DNA of 64,000 bases from Plotosus lineatus (Eukaryota > Chordata > Actinopteri > Siluriformes > Plotosidae): NCBI GenBank assembly GCA_024760905.1, contig CM045729.1, positions 81,640,050-81,704,049 on the forward strand, given 5' to 3'. Position 1 is the stretch's first letter. The number at the start of each line of letters is the position of its first letter. The position numbers and the translations under genes were made by a program. Positions 17,828 to 28,139 of this stretch are shown here, in pieces. The notes below the pieces were generated by a model. The model was not told where the DNA came from and searched no databases. It saw only the letters and a list, made by a program, of their open reading frames with translations.

Positions 17828-18258
17828 TGTTATGGTCTGTGTTGGGAGAGACTGATTTTGGTGGCTTTAACTCTTTCTTTCTCTTTGTGCACTGCAGGCT
17901 CTGACGAGGGGTGTGGCTGTCACACGTGGGCGGAGTGCGAAGCGCATGCCTGATTCCATTCAGCAATCCTCAAGCTATAAAGACGAGCAGCGCATTTATC
18001 CTGGTGTGAGAAGATTGTTCCTCTTCGAGACCCCGTTTCCTCATGATCTCTCTGGCTCCTGGTTCTTAGCTCCATGCTTGACCAGTTCTCACTCTGAAGT
18101 TCCCTTAGTTTTTGGTTTTTGTGTTTCTCCACATCTATAATGGTGACTACAATTTCCCCATGCTCAAGTGCCTTCCCTTAAAACAATAAACCTCATCCGT
18201 TTTCATCATACTCTGTCTCCTGCATTTTTGTGTTCGGCTGAATGTTCCTGGAGTCACA
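17828..18258 (+). mobile_element. Ty3/Gypsy chromovirus 5' LTR
   Basis: Begins TGTTATGGTCTGTGTTGGG and ends CA before a primer-site-like GAATCTTCTAGCCAC. Its start is repeated at 24,629 after the chromodomain, as expected for a 3' LTR. A TATAAAGACGAGCAGC core-promoter-like box lies at about 17,978, and AATAAA at about 18,185 could serve as a polyadenylation signal. Confidence 0.8.
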
Positions 18259-18275
18259 GAATCTTCTAGCCACAA

Positions 18276-19385
18276 ATGGGCCCAGCAGAGCCCACCCAAC
18301 TCCAGCAGGCATTGTCCCACCAGGGACTCCTGTTGGGACAACATGACTCCACTCAAATTGTGGACAACCTCCAGAAATTGACCACCAGCATGGTTCAGCT
18401 CGGGGGAAGGCTGGACATAATCTCTACACAACTCACCGCCGCAACCCCGGCCACCAACCTTTCACTCTCCGCACTGGCAGAATCGCCAGCCCTGCTCACA
18501 GATCAAGCCTCGTCGTGGACGCCAGCAGTCACCACCCATGCCCCGGAGTTAAGCCCGCACAAGGATTGGTTCCTGCTGGCAATGAAAAGTTTTTAATCAA
18601 AAGGGGAGGAGGCGAGCAGCCAGCTGTTGCAGATCCAACAAGGCTTGCAGTCAGTGTTAGAATATGTGATAGTATTCCGAATCCTTGCCATAGAGAGCGG
18701 CTGGAACGACCTCGCGCTCCGGGGCGCCTTCCTTCAGGGGCTGAATAAGAGACTGAAGCACAAGCTTGTGGTACGAGATGAGACAGCGGCACTTGAGGAT
18801 CTGATCTCCTTGGCTACAAGGTTGGATAACAGACTGAGAGAGAGAGAAAGATCCTGGGAAGAGCGGTTCAGCTCTGTCATCCCACCCCCCAGTGCCCCCA
18901 TGGGGCCAAACCCTAACTCACCTTGAACCTCCTTGAACTTCTCCTCTCTGGTCAAAGACGACTTCCACGAGCCCAAGCAGCTGGACCACACCAAGCTGAC
19001 ATCAGAGGAAAGGCATCGGCGGCTGCCTCATCATTTCTGCATTTACTGTGTGGAAAAGGGGCATTGCCTCGTCCAGTGCCCAGCACAACTGGGTCCAACA
19101 GCCAGGAGAGGAGCAGCAGCAGCAAGAGAACTCTCTGAGATGCCCGGCTAGCACCTGCAGGTTTAAGGTATGCTGCACTGCACAACATACCCACTCACTC
19201 AACATATTCATCGACTCAGGCCCCGATGCCAATTTCATTGACTCGGGGGTGGTTGAGATTCCTGACCTACCCGTACACGAACTCGAAATCCCGAAGGAGG
19301 TGGTCACCATTGATGGCTAACTCATTGCTCGTGTCACTCACAAGACGAATTCTGTCAGGCTCACTCTGTCCGGTAATCATAAGGA
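18276..19385 (+). pseudogene. Gypsy gag and protease, broken
   Basis: Gag starts at MGPAEPTQLQQALSHQGLLL (18,276), meets a stop at about 18,596 and resumes in another frame at 18,627-18,926 (capsid-like GAFLQGLNKRLKHKLVVRDE). The nucleocapsid knuckle CIYCVEKGHCLVQC (CX2CX4HX4C) lies at about 19,038-19,080. Protease follows in the frame 19,048-19,320 with FIDSGPDANFID (DSG-type catalytic site) at about 19,207. Several frameshifts and stops make it non-functional. The RT that should follow is missing and the region is occupied by a NeSL-like LINE. Confidence 0.82.
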
Positions 19386-22300
19386 ATAATAAAATTAGTT
19401 GACCTAACCTACCTGGGCCAACCTCATGCTCTCCTGGTGGCCCAGTTTCTTCAAAGGCAGATGTGAACTGATAGTGATTCTTGTCCTTGTCAGCCACGGA
19501 CCAGGCCGGGTTACTTCAGTGAATATGGGTTTCGGCGGCTTCCAGTGGTACCCCCCAGCTTGGCTCCTCCAGCAGCTATTGCCACCAGACCAGATAATCA
19601 CTCCTTCCCCATACTGGTATGCAGCTCCAGGTCCATATGGCTTTGCTTGCTTTTTCCGCTGTTTCTCCAATTCTCCTCAGGGCTCTACTTCTCTCTCCTC
19701 CTATTCCAATTGCCTTGAAGAAGGCCACCATGGAAGCAGCCGGGGAAACCCCAGCAGCCAACCTCTACTGCCCAGACCTGGACTGCCCAGCCATTTCTTT
19801 TTCCCTCAATCTCCAGCGTTATAGACTTGTTTCTTTTCAGCTCCCCTGAGATCTCCACCCTCTCCTCACTTGGCACTGTCAGCTCGATTACCCCCATCCT
19901 CTTAGTGCTATTTGACAACAGCTGCATGTCCGGTCTGAGGTTTGTCTCTGCCACTTTCTCTGGGACCTTGAGTTTCTTATCCAAGTCAACCAAGAGGTGC
20001 TAGTCTGCTGCCCCATTCAGATAGTTACCTGCTGATTGTTCGGTCTTTGCTTTGGGTTTTTCTCCTTGCTTCACAAAGGTTATCCCACCACTCTCCCTTG
20101 ACCCCGGAGATGCATTGTTGTTTCTTCTTCTTTCTTCGATGCACTGAGCTATCTCTCTCAAGACTTGATCATGGTGCCACTGGTATCTCCCTTGTGCTAA
20201 CACCACCTTGCATCCACTTAGTATGTGGGAGAGAGTCCTCTTCTCTCCACATAAATCGCACGTTCTCTCTGTGCCGAACCAGGTCTTTTTATTCTGTGGT
20301 GTCGATAGCAGATCGTACACTGCCTTTACCAGAAACTTGAATCTGTTTTCTGGCATGTTGACCACATCCCTGTGGCTCAACTTCCTCTCGGTACCTCCCA
20401 TCTCATATGTGCCTTCTGCTTGATCGGTCCCATCATTTCCGCCCTTCTCCTGTCCTCTTCAGCCTCCCTCACTTTCTCTACCAACATTGTTCTCCATTCT
20501 TTCTTGGAACTGGTGCTGTAGTATCTTTTGTGATTTAATCCCAAACCCTCTCTCCCCCCCCTGTTGGGAATCACAGTTATCTCTTCTGTCTTCAGTGTAG
20601 TTTTTGCCTCTCTTATGTTTTCTTGTGTGGTGGCTTTCCTTCCCCCATCCACTGCCACCCTTGCTCTTTGGACACATGGATCCTCTGCTTCCTCCAATAT
20701 TGTCAGGAATCTTGCCTTTGCAGCCTTCACCTCTTCTGTTAGCTCAGTGAAAGGCGATTGTAGCTTCCCCAATGTCGTGTATAGGCAATCTGCCGACAGT
20801 GACCCGGGGAGCCCAAGCCATTTTTTAAATTTACCAGTTATTTTCCCCTGCATCTCACTCACTTTGGTCTCTGGAATCTGGTAGATGGTGAGTGGTCATA
20901 TCAGTCTTGGGAGAAGCATATGTTGGACCATCCAGGCTTTGAATTTGCCTGGGACCCTGAAGTTTTCCAGCTTCTTCAAGCTTCTCTTCAGGTCTTCCAA
21001 GGTTTCTTTTGTTTGTTCCCGGTCATTCAATGTCTTGTTGTAGACTTTCCCCAAGTACTTCATGGGTTTTTCTGAAACATAAGTTATGGGTTTTCCGCAG
21101 ATGACTGGCTTGCTATTGCTCACTCTGCCTTTGATTATCACCAGACTTCTGCATTTCTCTGGTCGCACTGCCAAGCCCGCCCACTCCAGTTTGTCTGCCA
21201 GATTCTCCAGGAGATACTTTGTCTGCACTAAGTTTTCCATGGTAGTGACTATGTCATCCATGAACAGTCTGCTACTGGTTTGTTGCTGCCCTGATTCTGT
21301 CTTTGGCCCTTTTGTTTCTTTCTTTGCTGATGCCACCAGCATTGCCAAGGCAAACAGAATCACACTCAGTGTGCAACCAGTTATAATGCCTTTCTCCAGC
21401 TTCTGCCACTCTGTGGTGAATGTTTTTGTTGTGAAGCGTATCTTCACGTCTGAGTAGTACGACTCTACCAGCTTGCGCACTTCCTCTGGGACATGTGCTA
21501 TTTGGAGTGCTGTCATGATCAGACTGTGTGGATCATACCATAGGCATTGGCCTACGTAGGCATCTAGCCATGTTCCCACCAAGTCCTTTCTCCCCGCCTT
21601 TGCCTCGCTAATGAGCTGTGACAGGATGGCTGTGTGTTCCATGCACCCTGACACATCTGGAACTTCTCCTTTCTGTATGGATGTATCTATGCACTTGTTG
21701 ACTATGGTATATTTGGTCAGCCTTTCTGCTTTCATAGCAAAGTACAGCTTGCCTTCCACGTATAACAGTGAAATTGTTCTGAACTTGTCTACTTCTGTGG
21801 CTCCTTCTTTTTGGGGGATGAATACTCCCTCTGCTTTCCTCCATGTTGTGCTGATACTGTTCTTTCTCCATATCCCCTTTAAATATACCTGGGAGCCATT
21901 AAGTTTCTGGCAAACTCAAATGTCTGACTCAGGAAGGCATTGCAGTTTGTTACAAACTTCTTTCTTCCCTTCCTCAAATTTTCTGCTCTTTTTGCAAGTC
22001 TTAATTCCTTGATTTTGTCCTCTTGCAATTGCTTCACTGCTTCCCTTTCACTCTCCTCTACTGTACATTCCTGTAGGTTTCCTTCATTTTGTTGATCTCC
22101 TCTCTGTCTATTACACTTCTGTTGTCTTTTTGATGGTCCTTTTGTTTGGGCTTTGTCTTTTGTTTTCTTTTTCTTCACCCCAAATCTCTCCCGGCATAAA
22201 GTGTAGATTAGCATTGGATGGCCTATTGCCTTGCTTTCTGGGGATGAGCCCTGAAATTTCAGTATTTCTATTAAGAGCTGATCCAATTTCTCCCACTCTG

Positions 22301-22730
22301 GACTATTTGCCTTGGGCCAATCTATTCTCTCCTTTCTTTCATCGCCTTCTTCTCTTGCACTGTTTTCTACTTTTTTTTGGTGCTTCCTCTTTGTTACTTC
22401 TTTTTTTGTTGTTGTTGTGGTCTGCTCTGTTTTCTGTATCTTCCTGTGTTGCTTCCTAACTTTTCCTGATGGGTGCCTGCACTGGTACCTGTCCCAGTCT
22501 GAGCTAATTTTCCCCTCCTTTAGCTCATCTATCATCCTCTCTCTTGCTTGGGCCGATTCACCCTGGGTGAAGCCCATCCTACTCCTCCTGGTCATCCTTT
22601 CTGCGTACTGGCACAGGAACACCCCACAGTCCACCCCATTCGTTTGGAGTGGTGCATCCTCTCTTCTCTTGATCTTGTGGTCTACTGACCCTTCTCTCGA
22701 CTTGTGGTCATCCGGATCACACTTTATCAA
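19386..22730 (-). mobile_element. NeSL-clade LINE with ULP-like protease and RLE
   Basis: Minus-strand, 5'-truncated, frameshifted element. From its 5' side: 22,730-21,879 begins inside a ULP1/SENP-like cysteine protease (LQTNGVDCGVFLCQYAERM; the DCG cysteine and preceding Gln are visible, the upstream His/Asp are lost). A charged linker follows. 21,759-20,896 is the RT (VSGCMEHTAILSQLI, ITGCTLSVILFALAM, SRLFMDDIVTTME, RPEKCRSLVI). 20,862-20,377 is thumb. 20,401-20,000 has a CX2CX7HX4C knuckle in CDLCGEKRTLSHILSGC. 19,993-19,404 is the restriction-like endonuclease (LRPDMQLL .. GVIELTVPSEERVE). This order is the NeSL/Utopia type. The RT catalytic box is FMDD. The exact ends were not fixed. 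Confidence 0.8.
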
Positions 22731-22837
22731 GACTTTATCTTCATCTCAGTCATACTTTGTATGTCAACTGTGTGCACACAATTTCCTCTGGTATCAACAA
22801 AATACTCTGATTCTGATTATAATGCTACACTACTTGC
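22731..22837. other. Junction segment of unclear origin
   Basis: About 107 bp between the NeSL-like open frame and Gypsy RNase H. It may be the NeSL 5' region or a separate small insertion. The inverse strand has the phrase GATACCAGAGGAAATTGTGT, which resembles dispersed fish repeats. Confidence 0.4.
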
Positions 22838-23240
22838 TGGAAGCCTCAGACTCACATGCGGGAGCTGTCTTCTCGCAGCACTCCTTGACAGATCAGAAAT
22901 TGCACCCGTGCACGTTCTTCTCCTGTTGCTTGACCCTGATGGAATAAAATGATGACGAGGGGAACCGTGAGCTGCTGGTGGTGGTCTTGGCACTCCAAAA
23001 GTAGCAGCACTGGCTGGAAGGGGCAGCTTATCCCTTTGTTGTCTGGACTGACCACAAGAATCTGTCCTACCTCCGTACGGTCAAGAGGTTGAAATACCAT
23101 CAGGCATGATGGTCCCTCTATCTGGGGAGATTCAATTTTACCCTGACGTACTGCCCCAGCTCTCAGAACACAAAACCTGATGCTCTCTCCAGGCAGTTCT
23201 CCCCAGGAGCAAACACCACCAAGGGGACCATCCTGCCCGC
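22838..23240 (+). pseudogene. Gypsy RNase H domain, broken
   Basis: Reading in one frame gives (E)ASDSHAGAVFSQ, then a stop where a conserved residue is expected, then [33 protein letters not shown], and the end [19 protein letters not shown]. This is the standard Ty3/Gypsy RNase H, with in-frame stops at about 22,947 and 23,108. RT coding sequence upstream is absent. Confidence 0.8.
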
Positions 23241-23339
23241 CTCCTGTGTACTTGTAGCTGCTTGATGGGAGGTGGAACGCCTGGTTCAGGATGCCCAGCA
23301 GGGGGAACCAGAGCTCATCAGTTGCCCCCAAGGTCAGTT

Positions 23340-24628
23340 ATATAGCCAGAGCCTCAGTCTTCCAGTGTCCTAATTGGCCTGCCACCCCGGAGTCCACCGT
23401 ACCCTTTTTCTCCTCCAACATTTCTGGTGACCGACAATAACAGTCAACACAGAGAGTTTGTCAGAGCTTTGTGACACCTGTGCCCAGAGCAAGATCTCCA
23501 ACCGTGCACCAACAGGCCTCCTCCAACCCTTATCCATACCTCATTGCCCTTGGTTGCACATTGCCATGGACTTCATCACTTGGTTACCTCCATCTGAAGG
23601 CAACACGGTCATCCTGATGGTAGTAGACCGCTTCTCTAAGGCAGTCCATTTCATCCCTCTACCCAAGCTCCATTCAGCAATAGAAACTATTGGCCTGCCT
23701 CTCCAACACATGTTCCACCTCCATGGAGTTCCCCAGGATGTTGTTTCAGATCGGGGCCGCTAGTTTGCATCTAGAGTATGGAAAGAGTTCTGTGACACCC
23801 TGGGAGTTTCTATCAGTCTGACCTCTGGCTACCACCCCCAATCTAATGGGCAAACAGAGTGGACAAATCAAAGCCTGGAATCCTCCCTGCACTGTGTCAC
23901 CTCCTGCCTCCCAGCCTCCTGGTCCACACACCTCCCGTGGATCAAGTACTCACATAACTCCCTGGTCTGCACCAGCACAGGTATGTCCCCTTTCATGGTG
24001 ATCAACGGGCTCCAGCCTCCCCTGTTCCCCAGCCAGGATTTCGCAGTGGTGATCCCATTCATCCTGGCACACTTCCGCAGAGCACACCCGTTCTCGAAAG
24101 AAGCTCGTGCCGCCCTGGAGCAGTCTGTAGCCCAAAATCAGCAGCTTGCCAATTGCCACTGGACCCCGGCGCCGGCCTACACAGTTGGGCAATGGGTTTG
24201 GCTCTCCTCCAGGGACCTGCCTCTTCAGATCAACTCCAGGATGATGGCTGCCAAATACATCGGGCCATATATCACTGAGCACATCATAAACCCCAGTGCC
24301 ATCTGACTGAAGCTGCCAGCCGGGTTCAAGGTGCACCCGGTGTTCCATGAATCCCTGGTGAAGCCCGTGGTGGAAAGCCCCCTCCATCTTCCTACCGAGC
24401 CCCACACCCTCCTCTTTTTGAGGGACATGCGGCAGAATTGGTAAATTGTATACTCGATGTGTGCAGGCGGGGTTGAGGTTTTTAGTACCTGGTGACTGGG
24501 AGTGGTATGGGCCTGAGAAACGTTCCTGGATCCCTGGGTCCCTAATCCTGGACCCGGACGTGCTGGCGGAATTCTGTCATTGGTTCCCGGACAAGCCTGG
24601 TTGGGTGGCGCCCCTTACGGGGGAATAT
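23340..24628 (+). pseudogene. Gypsy integrase and chromodomain, broken
   Basis: 23,458-23,763 contains the end of the HHCC region (CDTCAQSKISNRAPTGLL) and the first half of the DDE core (HIAMDFITWLP, VDRFSKAVHFIPLP, VVSDRGR). One stop at 23,761 separates it from the rest (HPQSNGQTEWTNQSLESSLH), so catalytic D, D and E are all visible. 23,983-24,306 is the C-terminal barrel (AYTVGQWVWLSSRDLPLQ). A further stop precedes KLPAGFKVHPVFHESLVKPV. The chromodomain lies at 24,446-24,600 (EWYGPEKRSWIPGSLILDPD). The product would insert proviral DNA at chromatin; this copy is dead. Confidence 0.85.
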
Positions 24629-24673
24629 TGTTGTGGTCTGTGTTGGGAGAGACTCTGATTTTGGAGGCTTTAA
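24629..24673 (+). mobile_element. Gypsy 3' LTR, first 45 bp
   Basis: TGTTGTGGTCTGTGTTGGGA repeats the 5' LTR start, and GGCTTTAACTT follows. An RTE LINE cuts it off at about 24,674, so the rest of the LTR is missing. Confidence 0.8.
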
Positions 24674-27600
24674 CTTAAGAAGGCATCCGGCAGAAAACTT
24701 TTGCCAAAATTGTTATGCAAATGATCAAAACAAAATTCATACCAGATTGGTCAAGTACTGTTAACCAACAGGGTGCTGGTGGAAATTGGACGACTGTTGG
24801 TCGAAGAAGGAGAGGCGGGAGGTGTGTCTGTAGGCAGAGAGAGAAGAGGAAGAGCATGAGTCGAGGACCGAGAGTAGGGACTTTGAATGCTGGAACTATG
24901 AAAGGAAAAGGTAGAAAGCTGGCTGACATGATGCAGAGGAGGAAGGTGGACATACTGTGTGTTCAGGAGACCAGGTGGAAAGGTAGCAAGGCTAGAAGCT
25001 TAGGAGAAGGGTTTAAGCTGTTTTATCATGGTGTGGATGGGAAGAGAAATGGAATAGGAGTCATTTTGAAGGAGGGGTTTGTCAGGAATGTTCTAGAAAT
25101 AAAAAGAGTGTCAGACAGCGTGATGAGTGTCAACTTAGAAATTGAAGGCATGATGTTCAATGTTGTTAAGGGCAGTGGTGGCCTAGTGGTATAGGGCGCT
25201 GGATCGCTGATCCAAAGGTTGGGGGTTCGAGACCCACTCTCCACAGGGTTGTCACTGTCCCCCCAGTGCGGCTAACTGGGTTATCAAAGGCGGGCCATGT
25301 CTCTCACTGTCTATGGTGAGAGGCATGTAAAAGAACCATTGCTGACTTTCGTAAAGAGTAGGGTGCAAAGTCGTCAGCGTGTTTCTGTCCCTTGCTAAAA
25401 GGGTTGTGACAGGAAGGGCATCCGACGTAAAAACCTCTGCTAAATTAAACGTGCGAATCAGATGATTCGCTGTGGCGACTCCCGAGTAAAAGGGAAAAAG
25501 CCGAAAGGAAGACAGACAGACAGATGTTCAATGTTGTTAGTGCTTATGCCCCACAGACAGGATGTGAGCTAGAAGAGAAGGAGAGATTCTGGAGTGAGTT
25601 AGATGAAGTGATGCAGAGTACCCCCAGAAGTGAAAGAGTGGTCATTGGTGCAGACTTCAACGGACATGTTGGTGCAGGCAACAGAGGGGACGAGGAAGTG
25701 ATGGGCAGGTTGGGTATCCAGGACAGGAACACAGAAGGACAGATGTTGATAGATTTTGCAAAAAAGGATGAAAAAGGCTGTGGTGAATACTTTCTTCCAG
25801 AAAAGACAGGTGCAGAGGGTGACTTATAAAAGCGGAGGTAGGAGCACACAGGTAGACTACATCTCTTGTAGGCAATGTAATTTGAAGGACGTTAGTGATT
25901 GCAAAGTAGTAGCGGGTGAGATTGTTGCCAAACAGCATAGGATGGTGGTCTGCAGGATGACGCGGATGGTGAGGAACGGGAAAAAAGCAAAGGCAGAGCA
26001 GAAGACAAAGTGGTGGAAGCTGAAAAAGGAAGAGTGTTGTGTTGTCTTCAAGGAGGAGTTGAACACTTTGAAAACAGAAAACAGGCTTTGGGTGGTCAGG
26101 AAGATGACTAGAGCCAGATGACTAGATAACTACAGCAAATGTGATCAAGGAGACAAGTAGAAGAGTACTTGGTGTGTCCTCTGAAGGAAAGTGGATAAGG
26201 AGACTTTGTGGTGGAATGAGGAAGTGCAGGAGCGTGTACAACGAAAGAGGTTAGCTAAGAATAAGTGGGACATAGAGAGGACCGAAGAGAGTAAACAGGA
26301 GTACAGGGAGACACAGTGTAAGGCGAAGGTAGCGCTGTCAAAGCCAAACAGAGTGCGTATAATGACTTGCATGATAGGTTGGACAGTAAGGAGGGAGAAA
26401 ATGACTTATACAGGTTGGTACAGCGGAGCAATAGAGATGGGAAATATCTACCGCAAGTTAGAATGATTTAGGACAGAGAGGGAAATGTATTGACTGATGA
26501 CAGAAGTGTGCTTGGAAGATGGAAAGAATATTTTGAAGAGCTGATGAATGAGGAAAATGAGAGAGCAAAAAGAGAAGAAGAGGTGATTATTGAGGACCAG
26601 GAAGTAGCAAAGACTCCTAAGGGTGAAGTGAGGAGGGCATTGAAGAGAAAGGAGAGTGGAAAGGCAGTTGGTCCTGATGACATATGGTAGCAGTAGATTT
26701 TCTGACAAGAACATTCAACAAGGTCTTAGAGAATGAGCAGATGCTGGAGGAATGAAGGAGAATAGTGCTAGTGCCCATTTTAAAAAAAAATACAAGGGAG
26801 ACATGCAGAGTTGTGACAACTACAGAGGGATAAAGTCGATGAGCCATACAATGAAGTTATGAGAAAGAATAGTGGAAGCTAGACTAAGGGCAGGCATCAG
26901 CATTTGTGAACAACAGTTTGGTTTCATGCCAAGAAAGAGCACCACAGATGCAGTCTTTGCTTTGAGGATGTTAATATAGAAGTACAGAGAAGTTCAGAAG
27001 GAGCTGCATTGTGCCTTTGTGGATCTGGAGAAAGCATATGACAGGGTGCTGACAAAGGAACTGTGGTATTGTATGAGGAAGTCTAGAGTGGAAGAGAAGT
27101 ATGTCAAAATGGTGCAGGACATGTATGAGAGATGTAAGACAGTGGTAAGGTGGGCTGTCGGTGTGACAGAAGAGTTAAAAGGTGGATGTGGATCATCAAG
27201 GATCAGCTATGAACCTCTTCTTGTTTGCAATTGTGATTTACAGGCTGACCGATGAGGTTGGACAAGATCCTGCATGGACTATGATGTTTGTAGATGACGT
27301 TCTGATCTGTCGTGATAGCAGAGAACAAGTGCAGGGAAATCTAGAGAGGTGGAGGTATGCCCTGAAAAGGAGAGGAATGAAGGTTTGCCTCAGTAAGACA
27401 GAATACATATGTGTGAACGAGAAGGACTCGAGAGGAACCGTGAGGTTATAGGGATCAGAGATAGGTTCTCTTTGGGAGTAACGAGGATGGATAGGATCAG
27501 GAATGAGTACATCAGAGGGACAGCACATGTAAGAGATGTTAGAGAGAAAATCAGAGAGGCTAGATTTAGATAGTTTGGACATGTTCAGAGGAGGGATAGT

Positions 27601-27799
27601 GAGTATATTGGTAGTAGGATGCTGAGGTTAGAACTACCAGTCAGAAGGATTAGAGGAAGACTAAAGAGAAGGTTTATGGATGTTGTGAAGGAGGACATGA
27701 AGGTAGTTGGTGTAAGAGAAGAAGATGCAGAGGATAAAGTGAGATTAAGACAGATGATTTGCTGTGGTGAACCCTGAAGGGAACAGCTGAAAGGAAAAT
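24674..27799 (+). mobile_element. RTE LINE, long but degraded copy
   Basis: Carries the 5' untranslated end (AAGGCATCCGGCAGAAAACT). The APE-type endonuclease spans 24,850-25,190 and 25,523-25,900 (RVGTLNAGTMKGKGRKL, CVQETRWKGSKA, SAYAPQTGC, GADFNGHVG), followed by RT pieces (RRALKRKESGKAVGPDD at about 26,630; [14 protein letters not shown] at 26,928; [10 protein letters not shown] at 27,019; MMFVDDVLICRDSREQV at 27,280, with FADD changed to FVDD). An internal deletion near 27,462 removes about 250 bp, and the 3' end is diverged. SINE-A lies inside the endonuclease. The 3' flank matches that at 52,798, so this is the same insertion as the unit-2 copy. Confidence 0.9.
25169..25522 (+). mobile_element. 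SINE-A, complete, nested in RTE LINE
   Basis: Flanked by perfect 17-bp duplications GATGTTCAATGTTGTTA at 25,152-25,168 and 25,523-25,539. The head GGGCAGTGGTGGCCTAGTGG has an A box and GGGGGTTCGAGACCCACTC a B box. The body from about 25,405 (GTTGTGACAGGAAGGGCATC) resembles the RTE 5' end. The last part (CAGATGATTCGCTGTGGCGA .. AAGCCGAAAGGAAG) resembles the RTE 3' end, followed by a (GACA)n tail. Pol III transcription and mobilisation by the RTE machinery are inferred. Confidence 0.9.
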
Positions 27800-27839
27800 A
27801 AGAAGACTCATCCATCTGCAGATTACACTGCACAAACTA

Positions 27840-27997
27840 ATCTTAACCATAAAGTTCCACGTTTAACAAGCAGGAATTAAACAATTTGCTGCTGGGAGGT
27901 CTTGTCGAGTCCATACCATCATGGGTTCAAGCTGTTTTGGTGACACAAATAGGATTTTCGGAATGACAGGCTGGTGGTTTTGTTAGTATAATATTTT

Positions 27998-28072
<75 letters not shown>
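27840..28072. repeat. Flank and (CA)n microsatellite
   Basis: 27,840-28,002 is single-copy-like sequence shared with 52,840-53,015. The (CA)n tract is at 28,003-28,072; the partner tract is 53,016-53,080. Confidence 0.9.
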
Positions 28073-28074
<2 letters not shown>

Positions 28075-28139
28075 TTAACATCCAGAGGTTTGTAAACCTT
28101 AAATCTTTTTATACTTTTTTTTGCATAAATAATGATCTG

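Noticed and set aside
22111..22947. Ser/Leu/Phe-rich plus-strand frames
   Set aside because: These are antisense to the Lys/Glu-rich linker of the NeSL-like LINE and lack any motif.
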